Origin: Limnomonas spitsbergensis | Taxonomy: Eukaryota; Chlorophyta; Chlorophyceae; Chlamydomonadales | Assembly (NCBI GenBank): GCA_037349105.1 | Contig: JAYJMM010000112.1 | Location: 2,418,001 to 2,482,000, forward strand | Direction of reading: 5' to 3' | Length of the DNA stretch: 64,000 nt | Shown here: positions 44,401 through 55,881 of the stretch, in pieces | How positions within the stretch are numbered: position 1 is the first letter of the stretch | Layout of the letters: every line of letters begins with the position of its first letter | Made by a program: the position numbers and the translations under genes | Notes under the pieces: generated by a model | Seen by the model: the letters and a program-made list of their open reading frames with translations, nothing else | Told to the model about the DNA's origin: nothing | Databases searched by the model: none

Positions 44401-47400
44401 ACCACCCCTATCACCTGCCAAATTGCAATACCACTTTTTATTTTAGTGGTATACCACTATCAGCTACAGTTCAGCTACACTGTGCCCCCCCCGGCCACAA
44501 GCCCCTGGTGCGACCAGCCCTGCTGCTTGTGCCTCCGGCCGAAGGCAGATCCAGGTTTGGTGTGATTCGGCCCAGGGGTGGCCGCGGGGCGGCCCAGCAA
44601 ATGTGCTCCCTTACCCACTAAAACGAACACGGTGCACTACCCCTCCCACCTGCTGCACAGCCCTATCCCTATTTTCACCTGCAATTGCATTGCCACCCGG
44701 CGCATCCGGGTGAGCCTGCCACTGCCGCCCGAACGTGTCGCTGATGTGCAGAAAGTGCTTGAGGCCAAGCTTGTACCAGTGCTGCAAGCAGTGGGGAGCA
44801 TGGAGGTGGTTTTGAATATGCCTGGGCTGACTGCAGGGCACCCATGAAGCTACATGTCACATGCGCTGTGAGGCTATGAGGCCGTAACAGACTACCCTGC
44901 CTCAACAGCAGCTGGTTGGGAGTTTAGGCCCTGGTATCCCAGCAGGCAACCATAGGTCCCTGGACTTTTGGCCCTAGTTTCCCAGCAGGCAACCATAGGT
45001 CGCTAGGGTGTAGCTCCAGGTTTCCCCAGGAAAGAAGCGACCCCTGGAGTTGCCCCCAGAGGTGTACCCAGGCGTTGCAAGGCACTTTTTCACGCCCGTG
45101 GACTTTTGATTATACTTCCACTCACGATACCAGTTTCTTCACACCGCAAATTAACACCGGTAAGCGCTTCGTCATTTCGCTACATCGTTTGTTGCATGTT
45201 GTCACACTCTGCAATTTGTTCCAGATTCCAGATTTTTATTAGCATTGCACGGGGGCCGCAATGACACACATAGCACTCGCACACACAAACACACAAACAA
45301 GTATCGAGGTCCATGTCAATGAGCGGCCCCGATAATGCCAGAGAGAGACTTGGAAGCAGCTACAGCCTTGCAATCAGTGCAGTGCGATTGCGCCGTTATT
45401 CAGAACTTGTGCACATGTGTAATTAGGGTCCCTCATAAGTGAAAGTAGCTGAATTGCCTTATTTTACGGTGACTGAAACTCAGCTACATAATTCAGCCAA
45501 CACAAGGACCGTAATCGGCACAGCACTGCTTGCAACACCACACTGTCCAGTCAGCTGCTGCGAATTCTCACTTCACCCTATATCAAGCTGATCAGCATCA
45601 GCCCCCCTTCCCCTCAGAAAGGTCATCCTCAGCACCTGCACCCTCAGCACAGAAATGTAACCCTCAGCCCTCTGCCACAGTGTTCATTCCCACACAACAT
45701 ATGATCTTTAGCATTTCCCCCCCTATCACTGAAACATCACTGCAGACAGACAGGACAGCCCCATGGGAAACATTCAAAACTGAGATTTTGCTGCTGTGAC
45801 GAGGGGCCTGTCACTTCGGGGGTCGGACCCATCCCCCCGGGGTCCGGGACGGCACCTTAACGCAACGAAAGATTGATTATGAAAAAAAAACGATGTTTCA
45901 TTTCGTTTGCTGCTGTGACCGTGTGTCTGCGCATCCCCTCAAGGGCCTTGTCTGAAAGGGCAAGGCGTGGCTGAGCAAGCACAGAGCTACGGAAAGCCAA
46001 GGAGACAGCGGAGCTCGCAACGTAAGGTGCCTGCAGTGGACCCCTGAGGCCTCACGGTCCCGGTCAGATGTTTCAAGCACTTCATCCAGCGCTTCACTTC
46101 AGCCCCTGATTCCACCCGTCCTCTTAACAGACGGCCTGCTCTGCTCCACAAGGTAGGAAAGAAAACAAACACAGCTAGAGGGCTAGAGCAAATAAACCAT
46201 TTATGCCCCCTTGGGACAAATGGCAATTTTGGGAACGGGGAGCTTGTGGCGTCAGCCTCCCCCCTACATCACCATGCTGGTAGCCCTCGACAGCATGGCA
46301 TCCCTCAAGGACTGCCCGGCACCCCAGATCCTAGAGGGCATGGACAGGGCATGACCAGGGCATGACCAGGGCATGATCAGGGCATGAACATGGTATGAAC
46401 AGGGTATGAACCGATCCCTAGATCCTCCAAGGCATTATGATCACAGATCGTACAGGACACGACCAGGGCATGACCAGAATCTCGATTTTAGCGAGTCAAA
46501 TTGTCAAAGCGGATGCAATCCCTTTACTGGCATCTACCCACCCCACCCCACACACCACCCCACACTTCCACACATGGTTAGCACCCCTGCCCGCAAGCAC
46601 GCCCGCCCAATGCCTGATTACTCAACCTGACTTCAAGCTTGCCCGCCCCACCAGCTACATGGTCACTCTTCCCACACCAGGCAACTACTCGAACCGGCCA
46701 CTCCTCCCACACCTGGTCACTCCCCCCAACCTGTCCACTCATACCACATGTAGTTACTCATCTCCCACCTGGCCACTCCACCCACATCTGGTTACTCCCC
46801 CCTCCCACCTGGACATCCCTCCCGTACCTGGTCACTCCTCTCACACTTTATACCCCCCCCCCTCCCCAACACACACACACCTGACCACCCCTCCCACATC
46901 TGGTTACCCCTTCCCCCCCTCTTCCAACACATATACCTGGTCACTCCTCCCACACCTGGTCACTCCTCCCACACATGTTTACTCACCCCCCACCTGGTCA
47001 CTCCTCCCACACCTGTTTACTCACCCCCCACCTGGCCACTCCTCCCCCGTCTGTTCACACATCCCCCACCTAGTCACTCCTCCCACACCTGTTTACTCAC
47101 CCCCCACCTGGTCACTCCTCCCCCGTCTGTTCACACATCCCCCACCTGGTTACTCCTTCCGATCGCGAGTTCGCCAGTCGCGCAGTCCACCGGGAAGCAG
47201 ATGCTGTTGTGGTCCGTCGCGGCACCCACACGTCCGGCACGCAGAACCGCCGTCAGGACTGAAAAAGAGCCACTCTGGGGACCAGCAGCAGCAATTGCAG
47301 CAGCACCACCACCAGCAGTACCAGGAGTAGGAGCAGCAGCAGCACCACCAGCAGTTCCAGGAGTAGGAGCAGCATGAGCAGCAGCGGGAGAAGCACCATC

Positions 47401-50400
47401 AGCAGAGGGAGAGGGGTCTAGATCAGCAGGCCGTACTGCCACTGCTGTGGATAACCTCTGCGCGCCAGGCGTACCTCTGGCACCCGCAGCGTCTTTGTTG
47501 CGGACGAGCCAGTGGCGCGATCCCGTGATGACCCTGAGCGTCGACAGGGGCGTGCGCGGTGGCAGCAGCCGCGCGAGGGCCGGGCCGTTGGTCAGAGCGT
47601 CCTGCAGAATCCATTCGCCCCCGCAGGTGAAGTTACGCAGCACGTGGATGCCCATCCCTGGAGTTACATTTGATGTTACAAGGAGTTACAGTCCTGCGGT
47701 CAAAGTTACGGTGAGTGCACAGAGCCTGCGAGAGCCTGAGGTTGCTCAGAATCTTCAGTACCCAGGATGGACATTCCTGATCTGATCTCCTGCTTTTCTG
47801 TCGCTGGCTATTCCTTGTATCCAGGAAATGTGCCCTTTCCCCCTCCAGGAAATGTGCCCTTTCCCCCTCCAGGAAATGTGCCCTTTCCCCCTCCAGGAAA
47901 TGTGCCCTTTCCCCCTCCAGGAAATGTGCCCTTTCCCCCTCCAGGAAATATGCCCTTTCCCCCTCCAGGAAATGTGCCCTTTCCCCCTCCAGGAAATGTG
48001 CCCTTTCCCCCTCCAGGAAATGTGCCCTTTCCCCCTCCAGGAAATGTGCCCTTTCCCCCTCCAGGAAATGTGCCCTTTCCCCCTCCAGGAAATATGCCCT
48101 TTCCCCCTCCAGGAAATGTGCCCTTTCCCCCTCCAGGAAATATGCCCTTTCCCCCTCCAGGAAATGTGCCCTTTCCCCCTCCAGGAAATGTGCCCTTTCC
48201 CCCTCCAGGAAATGTGCCCTTTCCCCCTCCAGGAAATGTGCCCTTTCCCCCTCCAGGAAATGTGCCCTTTCCCCCTCCAGGAAATATGCCCTTTCCCCCT
48301 CCAGGAAATGTGCCCTTTCCCCCTCCAGGAAATGTGCCCTTTCCCCCTCCAGGAAATGTGCCCTTTCCCCCTCCAGGAAATGTGCCCTTTCCCCCTCCAG
48401 GAAATGTGCCCTTTCCCCCTCCAGGAAATGTGCCCTTTCCCCCTCCAGGAAATGTGCCCTTTCCCCCTCCAGGAAATATGCCCTTTCCCCCTCCAGGAAA
48501 TGTGCCCTTTCCCCCTCCAGGAAATGTGCCCTTTCCCCCTCCAGGAAATGTGCCCTTTCCCCCTCCAGGAAATGTGCCCTTTCCCCCTCCAGGAAATGTG
48601 CCCTTTCCCCCTCCAGGAAATGTGCCCTTTCCCCCTCCAGGAAATGTGCCCTTTCCCCCTCCAGGAAATGTGCCCTTTCCCCCTCCAGGAAATGTGCCCT
48701 TTCCCCCTCCAGGAAATGTGCCCTTTCCCCCTCCAGGAAATGTGCCCTTTCCCCCTCCAGGAAATGTGCCCTTTCCCCCTCCAGGAAATATGCCCTTTCC
48801 CCCTCCAGGAAATGTGCCCTTTCCCCCTCCAGGAAATGTGCCCTTTCCCCCTCCTCCTGCTCACTACCCTCGAAGCTTCCTCAAAGCTCCTTTGATGATG
48901 TACCAGCCAGCAAACAAGTACTGCAGATGTGCTTTGAAACCCTTACCACATTCGACACTCAAGCCTGTTTGGTGCTGTTTGGGGTGAGGTAAACGGTACA
49001 TTGGAATACCCATTGTCGATAATTATTGATGCCAGGGTTCAGTCGGAAATCGATAGTGCAGAGGTCCTATGTTGCCCCGAGGGCGGCATAAAAAGAGAAA
49101 ATAAATAACTAGCTCACACCGGAGGGAAGGCAGATCAAATATGGGGTATCAGAGACGCTTACCTTGATACATACATACCGGTAGTCTGTATCACATACCG
49201 TATTCACATGACATATCTGCGTCCCTCGATGTGTCACATATCTGTGTCCCTGCTCCCTACTCACCTCCCTCGATGTGTCACATATCTGTGTCCCTGCTCC
49301 CTGCTCACCTCCCTCGATGTGTCACATATCTGTGTCCCTGCTCCCTGCTCACCTCCCTCGATGTGTCACATATCTGTGTCCCTGCTCCCTGCTCACCTCC
49401 CTCGATGTGTCACATATCTGTGTCCCTGCTCCCTGCTCACCTCCCTCGATGTGTCACATATCTGTGTCCCTGCTCCCTGCTCATCTCCCTCGATGTGTCA
49501 CATATCTGTGTCCCTGCTCCCTGCTCACCTCCCTCGATGTGTCACATATCTGTGTCCCTGCTCCCTGCTCACCTCCCTCGATGTGTCACATATCTGTGTC
49601 CCTGCTCCCTGCTCACCTCCCTCGATGTGTCACATATCTGTGTCCCTGCTCCCTGCTCACCTCCCTCGATGTGTCACATATCTGTGTCCCTGCTCCCTGC
49701 TCACCTCCCTCGATGTGTCACATATCTGTGTCCCTGCTCCCTGCTCACCTCCCTCGATGTGTCACATATCTGTGTCCCTGCTCCCTGCTCACCTCCCTCG
49801 ATGTGTCACATATCTGTGTCCCTGCTCCCTGCTCACCTCCCTCGATGTGTCACATATCTGTGTCCCTGCTCCCTGCTCACCTCCCTCGATGTGTCACATA
49901 TCTGTGTCCCTGCTCCCTGCTTATCTCCCTCGATGTGTCACATATCTGTGTCCCTGCTCCCTGCTCACCTCCCTCGATGTGTCACATATCTGTGTCCCTG
50001 CTCCCTGCTCACCTCCCTCGATGTGTCACATATCTGTGTCCCTGCTCCCTGCTCACCTCCCTCGATGTGTCACATATCTGTGTCCCTGCTCCCTGCTCAC
50101 CTCCCTCGATGTGTCACATATCTGTGTCCCTGCTCCCTGCTCACCTCCCTCGATGTGTCACATATCTGTGTCCCTGCTCCCTGCTCACCTCCCTCGATGT
50201 GTCACATATCTGTGTCCCTGCTCCATGCTCACCTCCCTCGATGTGTCACATATCTGTGTCCCTGCTCCCTGCTCACCTCCCTCGATGTGTCACATATCTG
50301 TGTCCCTGCTCCCTGCTCATCTCCCTCGATGTGTCACATATCTGTGTCCCTGCTCCCTGCTCACCTCCCTCGATGTGTCACATATCTGTGTCCCTGCTCC

Positions 50401-53004
50401 CTGCTCACCTCCCTCGATGTGTCACATATCTGTGTCCCTGCTCCCTGCTCATCTCCCTCGATGTGTCACATATCTGTGTCCCTGCTCCCTGCTCACCTCC
50501 CTCGATGTGTCACATATCTGTGTCCCTGCTCCCTGCTCACCTCCCTCGATGTGTCACATATCTGTGTCCCTGCTCCCTGCTCACGTCCCTCGATGTGTCA
50601 CATATCTGTGTCCCTGCTCCCTGCTCACCTCCATCGATGTGTCACATATCTGTGTCCCTGCTCCCTGCTCATCTCCCTCGATGTGTCACATATCTGTGTC
50701 CCTGCTCCCTGCTCATCTCCCTCGATGTGTCACATATCTGTGTCCCTGCTCCCTGCTCATCTCCCTCGATGTGTCACATATCTGTGTCCCTGCTCCCTGC
50801 TCATCTCCCTCGATGTGTCACATATCTGTGTCCCTGCTCCCTGCTCACCTCCCTCGATGTGTCACATATCTGTGTCCCTGCTCCCTGCTCACCTCCCTCG
50901 ATGTGTCACATATCTGTGTCCCTGCTCCCTGCTCATCTCCCTCGATGTGTCACATATCTGTGTCCCTGCTCCCTGCTCACCTCCCTCGATGTGTCACATA
51001 TCTGTGTCCCTGCTCCATGCTCACCTCCCTCGATGCGTCACATATCTGTGTCCCTGCTCCCTGCTCATCTCCCTCGATGTGTCACATATCTGTGTCCCTG
51101 CTCCCTGCTCACCTCCCTCGATGTGTCACATATCTGTGTCCCTGCTCCCTGCTCATCTCCCTCGATGTGTCACATATCTGTGTCCCTGCTCCCTGCTCAT
51201 CTCCCTCGATGTGTCACATATCTGTGTCCCTGCTCCCTGCTCACCTCCCTCGATGTGTCACATATCTGTGTCCCTGCTCCCTGCTCACGTCCCTCGATGT
51301 GTCACATATCTGTGTCCCTGCTCCATGCTCACCTCCCTCGATGTGTCACATATCTGTGTCCCTGCTCCCTGCTCACGTCCCTCGATGTGTCACATATCTG
51401 TGTCCCTGCTCCCAGCTCACCTCCCTCGATGTGTCACATATCTGTGTCCCTGCTCCCTGCTCATCTCCCTCGATGTGTCACATATCTGTGTCCCTGCTCC
51501 CTGCTCACCTCCCTCGATGTGTCACATATCTGTGTCCCTGCTCCCTGCTCACGTCCCTCGATGTGTCACATATCTGTGTCCCTGCTCCATGCTCACCTCC
51601 CTCGATGTGTCACATATCTGTGTCCCTGCTCCCTGCTCACGTCCCTCGATGTGTCACATATCTGTGTCCCTGCTCCCAGCTCACCTCCCTCGATGTGTCA
51701 CATATCTGTGTCCCTGCTCCCTGCTCACCTCCCTCGATGTGTCACATATCTGTGTCCCTGCTCCCTGCTCACCTCCCTCGATGTGTCACATATCTGTGTC
51801 CCTGCTCCCAGCTCATCTCCCTCGATGTGTCACATATCTGTGTCCCTGCTCCCTGCTCACCTCCCTCGATGTGTCACATATCTGTGTCCCTGCTCCCTGC
51901 TCACCTTCCTCGATGTGTCACATATCTGTGTCCCTGCTCCCTGCTCACCTCCCTCGATGTGTCACATATCTGTGTCCCTGCTCCCTGCTCACGTCCCTCG
52001 ATGTGTCACATATCTGTGTCCCTGCTCCCTGCTCACCTCCCTCGATGTGTCACATATCTGTGTCCCTGCTCCCTGCTCACCTCCCTCGATGTGTCACATA
52101 TCTGTGTCCCTGCTCCCTGCTCATCTCCCTCGATGTGTCACATATCTGTGTCCCTGCTCCCTGCTCACCTCCCTCGATGTGTCACATATCTGTGTCCCTG
52201 CTCCCTGCTCACCTCCCTCGATGTGTCACATATCTGTGTCCCTGCTCCCTGCTCATCTCCCTCGATGTGTCACATATCTGTGTCCCTGCTCCCTGCTCAC
52301 CTCCCTCGATGTGTCACATATCTGTGTCCCTGCTCCCTGCTCACCTCCCTCGATGTGTCACATATCTGTGTCCCTGCTCCCTGCTCACCTCCCTCGATGT
52401 GGACGTGCTTGGCATACAGTGTCTTCATGTCCCGGCGGAACGGAGTGATGGGGATGTCCCCAGCCGCCTCGGCCGCCAGCAGGAACTCGCCCTTGCCCTC
52501 CAGCCCATACTGACGGCACACGTCACCGTCCCGCTCGCACGCCATGGCATGCCAGGCGACCAGGAAGCAGTTCAGCCGCCACCGCGCAAACCAGTGGGTG
52601 GGTTCCAGCAGGTGCTCGTCGACGAGGTCTGCCAGGGGCGCCCCTGTGGTCACGCTGAGCGCGACCGCCGCCAGGAGCACTGCGGCGGGGTAGAGGATGA
52701 GCAGGAACAGCCATGCGGGCAGAGCCCCGAGGAAGAAAAGGTGCATGGGCAGGCCGGTGCCGGGGATGGCCAGGTTGCGCAGGTTGTCCCGGATGTCGGA
52801 GCCGAAGCTGGGTGCGCGGTAGTGTTTGCTGCCAAACATGCGGGCGGTGCGCGCTAGGGAGTACACCCACAGAGCGCTGTGAGGCCGGGTGCGGTGCAGC
52901 ATGCAGTCTTGCAGCCGCGCATGGCGCCGCGAGTAAGCGACCAGCGAATGGTAGTAGGTTAGCAAGGAGCTGCAGATGCTGATGGCGGAGAAGATCAGGT
53001 ACAT
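41417..53004 (-). CDS. membrane-anchored ATP-grasp (alpha-L-glutamate ligase-related, sugar-transfer type) protein
   Basis: Five exons chain in phase: 53004-52389, 47657-47146, 44781-44679, 42710-42547 and 41500-41447; the last either reads through its donor to a TGA at 41417-41419 (about 492 aa) or splices further. The N-terminus has a hydrophobic segment (MYLIFSAISICSSLL) and a second near residues 95-120 (FLGALPAWLFLLILYPAAVL). The conserved core follows: WFARWRLNCFLVAWHAMACE, DIPITPF, LYAKHVHIEGG, WILQDALTNGPALARLLPP, STLRVITG, VLRAGRVGAATDHNSICFPV, HWYKLGLK, VPLVGWDVALTQEHGPVLLE, NISCNFFLGQ. These are the nucleotide and metal-binding blocks of the sugar-transfer-associated ATP-grasp family, which forms amide or ester bonds on polysaccharide or peptide substrates. 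The substrate is unknown. An alanine/glycine-rich insertion splits exon 2. Introns 1, 2 and 4 show donor-site duplications. TTATAAAG 30 nt upstream of the ATG may be a TATA box. Confidence 0.82.
41797..41866. repeat. 17-bp tandem repeat, 4 copies
   Basis: AAGAGCTAAATTGGTTC repeated four times in intron 4 of the ATP-grasp gene. Confidence 0.9.
42478..42566. repeat. duplicated ATP-grasp exon 4 donor
   Basis: TGCCCCAGGAAGAAGTTGCA at the real junction (42549-42568) recurs as TGCCCCAGGAAAAAGTTGCA at 42479-42498. On the minus strand the intronic copy has lost the GT (GCAATGGG). Confidence 0.85.
43716..43955 (+). repeat. dispersed repeat B, copy 2
   Basis: Near-identical to 14387-14625, inserted in intron 3 of the ATP-grasp gene. 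Confidence 0.8.
44094..44275. repeat. 12-bp minisatellite, about 14 copies
   Basis: TTTTCTGACTCC units in intron 3 of the ATP-grasp gene. They give open SDSF and SQKR repeat frames that are not genes. Confidence 0.9.
44455..44600 (+). repeat. SINE-like dispersed repeat in ATP-grasp intron 2/3 region
   Basis: CAGCTACAGTTCAGCTACAC, CCTCCGGCCGAAGGC, AGGTTTGGTGTGATTCGGCC and GTGGCCGCGGGGC follow the family order. It ends about 80 bp from exon 3. Confidence 0.55.
46640..47160. repeat. degenerate tandem array of the ATP-grasp exon 2 donor
   Basis: The real junction on the minus strand is GGAGTAACCAG|GTGGGGGATG (about 47136-47156). Below it come repeated GGAGTGACCAG|GTGGGGG units of about 33-40 bp near 47110, 47068, 47031, 46991, 46955 and further, with growing decay. 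About ten copies are recognisable. It forms the 5' end of intron 2. Confidence 0.85.
47821..48852. repeat. 24-bp minisatellite, 43 copies
   Basis: CCAGGAAATGTGCCCTTTCC plus CCCT, 43 perfect-length units with only G/A changes. It lies in intron 1 of the ATP-grasp gene. Because 24 is a multiple of 3, both strands stay open (NVPFPPPG and GKGHISWR repeats). On the plus strand every unit is a textbook pyrimidine-tract/CAG acceptor, although the gene is on the minus strand. Confidence 0.95.
49225..52400. repeat. 44-bp megasatellite of the ATP-grasp intron 1 donor, 72 units
   Basis: CTCGATGTG recurs at exact 44-bp steps from 49225 to 52393 (72 x 44 = 3168 bp, no indels). The right-hand end is the exon 1/intron 1 junction: on the minus strand ATCGAGGGAG|GTGAGCAGGG, and every unit repeats that string. 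Variants are point changes: about 15 units read GGAGATGAGC, losing the GT; some read GGACGTGAGC, keeping it. Since 44 leaves remainder 2 modulo 3, all three plus frames stay open for over 1,000 codons. These are artefacts of periodicity. Confidence 0.97.
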
Positions 53005-53648
53005 GCTGGCAGCTTGGGGCGGTGGGGGAGCTTTATAAGGATGGTCGTTCTCCTGGCTGCCAGCTCTGCCCTCGCACCTGAGATAGCTCTGATGGAGCAA
53101 AACTATTGCAGTGCCTCCAGTTCGCAGTGCATGGCCCTTTCGAAAATTGTGTTCAGGTCGATTCTAGGTGCTTGGGCCAGGGTATGGGTACGGCCAGCTG
53201 GCACGGTAAACGTGTGAGGTTAAGATACGAGAATTGCTACGGATGGATGTAGACGAGAGAATGTTAGAAAGCGAAAGAAATGAAAGAGAACGCGATCACC
53301 GTTGGATCGGTTTCGGTCTGTGTCACCTGTCTGGATCCTGGGCTCCGGAACTCGCGACAACTCCACCCCGCCCCGCACCACCCCACAGTGGGCAGCAGGT
53401 CCCCACTCATCTCTTGGCTTGAACAAACCGTCATCAAATATAACACATCTATCACGTTCCAGCGATCCACGCTCTTGCGGTGTCGTACTCCTCTAGCCAT
53501 GGCCAGAGCCGGCCCAGCCAGTGAGTTTGGGAAGGCTTTCGTCATGCTCGTCACGGGTTTCAGAAATTATTTGATAGTAAAACCCTGACTGCATGGGGAG
53601 ATAGGGCTGGCCCTAGGGGAGCCCTTGGGCCCCATTTGACCCGCTTGC
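53005..53648. promoter_or_regulatory. divergent promoter between ATP-grasp and NMNAT genes
   Basis: 644 bp between the two proposed starts. A minus-strand TTATAAAG lies at about 53032-53039. No recognised coding exon, though an upstream NMNAT exon here is not excluded. Confidence 0.4.
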
Positions 53649-55881
53649 ATGGCAGCATCATCTACAAGACTGCGACCTTGGTTTTCAATGCCACACTTTT
53701 GGATGTCCTCCTGCACCCCAAAAATCCCAAAGGCTCATTCGCACACGGCGACCTTTGCCTCTCATCCGCATTGGGCAGAAGGCCTGCAAAACGCGCTGCC
53801 TGTGGACAAGTTGAAGACCGAGTACCTGCTGGGTCCCAACAGAGGCAGCAAGGCAGCCACTACATCCACGGCCCAGACGTCCATAAGCGGTGAACAGGGA
53901 AGACCAGAAGAAGCCTGTCATGTGCCCGCCAGTACAGCTGCATCACGTCCGATCGTGCTGGTTGCATGCGGGAGCTTCAACCCGCCCACCGCCATGCACA
54001 TGCGCATGTTTGAACTAGCGGTGCTGGAGCTGGAGAAGGTGAGGGGAAGATGCATGCAGGTGCTTCTGGATCTCATCTCATCCCAAATCCGTAAGGACGC
54101 ATGAATGCTTTCCTACAATTACAAAAGTTTGTGCCCACCCTCCTTCGAACAGTGTATGTTCTCCTGCCCCATGCCTGCATTCGCTTGCACAGTCCAATCA
54201 CCTCCCTATTCTGAGGCTGGGTGGCTGGCATACCAATCCACTGAATTTTTCATTCCAAAAACTCCCTGCGCTTTCCTCTGCTCCCCACACTTTCCTTCAT
54301 TCCTTGTGTTTTTCCTTGCTGCTCCTGCCATGTGCTCAGAGGGGCGGGAGGGTGTGCGGCGCCTACATGTCCCCGGTCAGCAACGCGTATGGCAAGGCGG
54401 GCCTGGCGGCCGGTGAGCACCGCATGGCCATGTGCGCTGCAGCCTGCGCTTCCTCGCCCCTGGTCATGGTCTCCGCGTGGGAGGTGCAGCAGGAGGGGTA
54501 CACGCGCACGCTGCAAGTGCTGCAGTACGTCCTCTCCGGGCTGCGCAGCGCGATGGGGGAGGTGGGTGAAGTCTAACTCTTAAGCCTTTAAGTGTGGCAG
54601 TGCAGGGCTCGGGCCTGCTTGCAGAGTAAGGCAGTGCCTTCTTGCAGGGCTGCAATGCGCCATGGGGGGGGAGCTGAGTGCCTCTTAATATTGAGAGCCC
54701 TCTCAGTGGTGCAGCGCCTCCTTGCTGGGCTGCCCTGCGCGATGAACGAGGTAGGTGCATCTTAAAATTCAAACCCTCCCTGTGTTGCAGTGCGTCCTCA
54801 CAGGGCTGCACCACATGTTGGGGGAGGTAGGTGTGCCTTAACCTTAACCATAAGTAACAAGCCTTAACCCTCACAGGGCTGCACCACATGTTGGGGGAGG
54901 TGGGTGTGCCTTAACCTTAACCATAAGTAACAAGCCCTAACCCTAAACCCCTGGCTCCATGTGCTGCTGTACGTCTTTGCAGGGCTGCACAGTGCGATGG
55001 GGGAGGTGGGTGTAGGGCCAGGCATGCCGGCCCGGCGTTTGCGTGGCATGTGTATGTGAGTGCTGACTCCACAGATCTTGGAACACCGGCATACAGTGCC
55101 AGCATGTAGTGCCAGCATTTAGTGCCAACACAACCCTGGGCTGTACATCCCTAAATGACTGTTGTGGGTGGCTCCTGCTGCTTGTCTTACAGAAGCTCTT
55201 CGGTCAGCCGGAGCCGCGTGTTATGCTGCTGATGGGGGCCGACGTGCTCGCCTCAATGTCCATTCCGGGCGTGTGGCATAACATTGAGAGCATCTTCTCG
55301 GAAGATTTCGGCGTGGTTTGCCTCGACAGGGGGGACACGGCGCTGGCTGCGCTGCAGCATGGGACAGAGGCGGGCTTGTCCGAAGCTGAGGGGAGAGGTG
55401 GCGGCGATCGAAATCTCCAAAACATGTTGGTAAGGTGAGCGCGGCTCGGGCCCGGGGGGAGAGGCGGCGTGGTCTGCCTTTACAGAAGGGACACGGCGCT
55501 GGCTGCGCTACAGCAAGGGACAGCGACGGGGTGGAGGGGAGAGATGGGCAGGGCAGCGTCTGCGTGCGTCCCTCCTGCCAGCTCACCTGGGTCCTGAGGT
55601 AGCCCCCTCGCTCTGCCCGCAGGTACCGAGAAAACATTGTGCTCGTTGACGTGCGCGAAGAGGAGGAGGCGACGCCAGCGGGTAGTAACTCTGAGGGCAT
55701 GACACCAGGGGCGGGGACGAGCAGCTGTGATGCGCCCGTGGCAGCCTTGGCGCCCCAGGGCGGACGTTACGTGAGCTCCTCGATGGTTCGCGCACGTCTG
55801 TTGGCGGGGGATTCCTTGGCAGGGCTCGTGCCAGATGGGGTCGAGGACTACATGCGGCAACATGGATTGTATGCATCGTGA
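53649..55881 (+). CDS. NMNAT: nicotinamide/nicotinate mononucleotide adenylyltransferase
   Basis: Four exons chain in phase: 53649-54038, 54340-54561, 55193-55434, 55623-55881 (370 aa). The nucleotidyltransferase signature GSFNPPTAMHMRMFELA is at residues 108-124 (the family's GxFNPxTxxHLRxFE), followed by GAYMSPVSNAYGKAGLAAGE, VSAWEVQQ, PRVMLLMGADVLASM, PGVWHNIESIFSEDFGVVCL and the C-terminal ATP-binding YVSSSMVRARL, ending GVEDYMRQHGLYAS. The enzyme joins ATP with NMN or NaMN to make NAD or NaAD in the salvage and de novo pathways. Residues 1-100 have no family counterpart, so the true start may be nearer ALPVDKLKTE (residue about 49) or the extension may be a targeting peptide. Intron 2 holds repeated copies of the exon 2 donor end. 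Confidence 0.9.
54490..55015. repeat. imperfect tandem copies of the NMNAT exon 2 3' end and donor
   Basis: The exon end encoding LQYVLSGLRSAMGE plus donor (GGGGGAG|GTGGGTG) recurs at about 54636-54672 (decayed), 54716-54758, 54787-54836, 54868-54909 and 54963-55013. Most copies also hold a TGCAGGGCTGC acceptor-like site. Three still read in frame as 14-residue variants (VQRLLAGLPCAMNE, LQCVLTGLHHMLGE, LLYVFAGLHSAMGE). Confidence 0.88.

Noticed and set aside
46437..47330. 297-codon plus-strand proline/threonine-rich frame
   Set aside because: It is the antisense of the decayed donor array and of ATP-grasp exon 2.
47755..48987. Proline-rich (NVPFPPPG)n and GKGHISWR-repeat proteins on opposite strands
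   Set aside because: Open only because the 24-bp unit lacks stops. The array sits inside an intron of a well-supported gene.
49208..52857. Three overlapping open frames of 1,057-1,208 codons on the plus strand
   Set aside because: They are the 44-bp array read in three phases (44 is not a multiple of 3, giving a 44-residue period) and run antisense over ATP-grasp exon 1. No start context or non-repeat domain.
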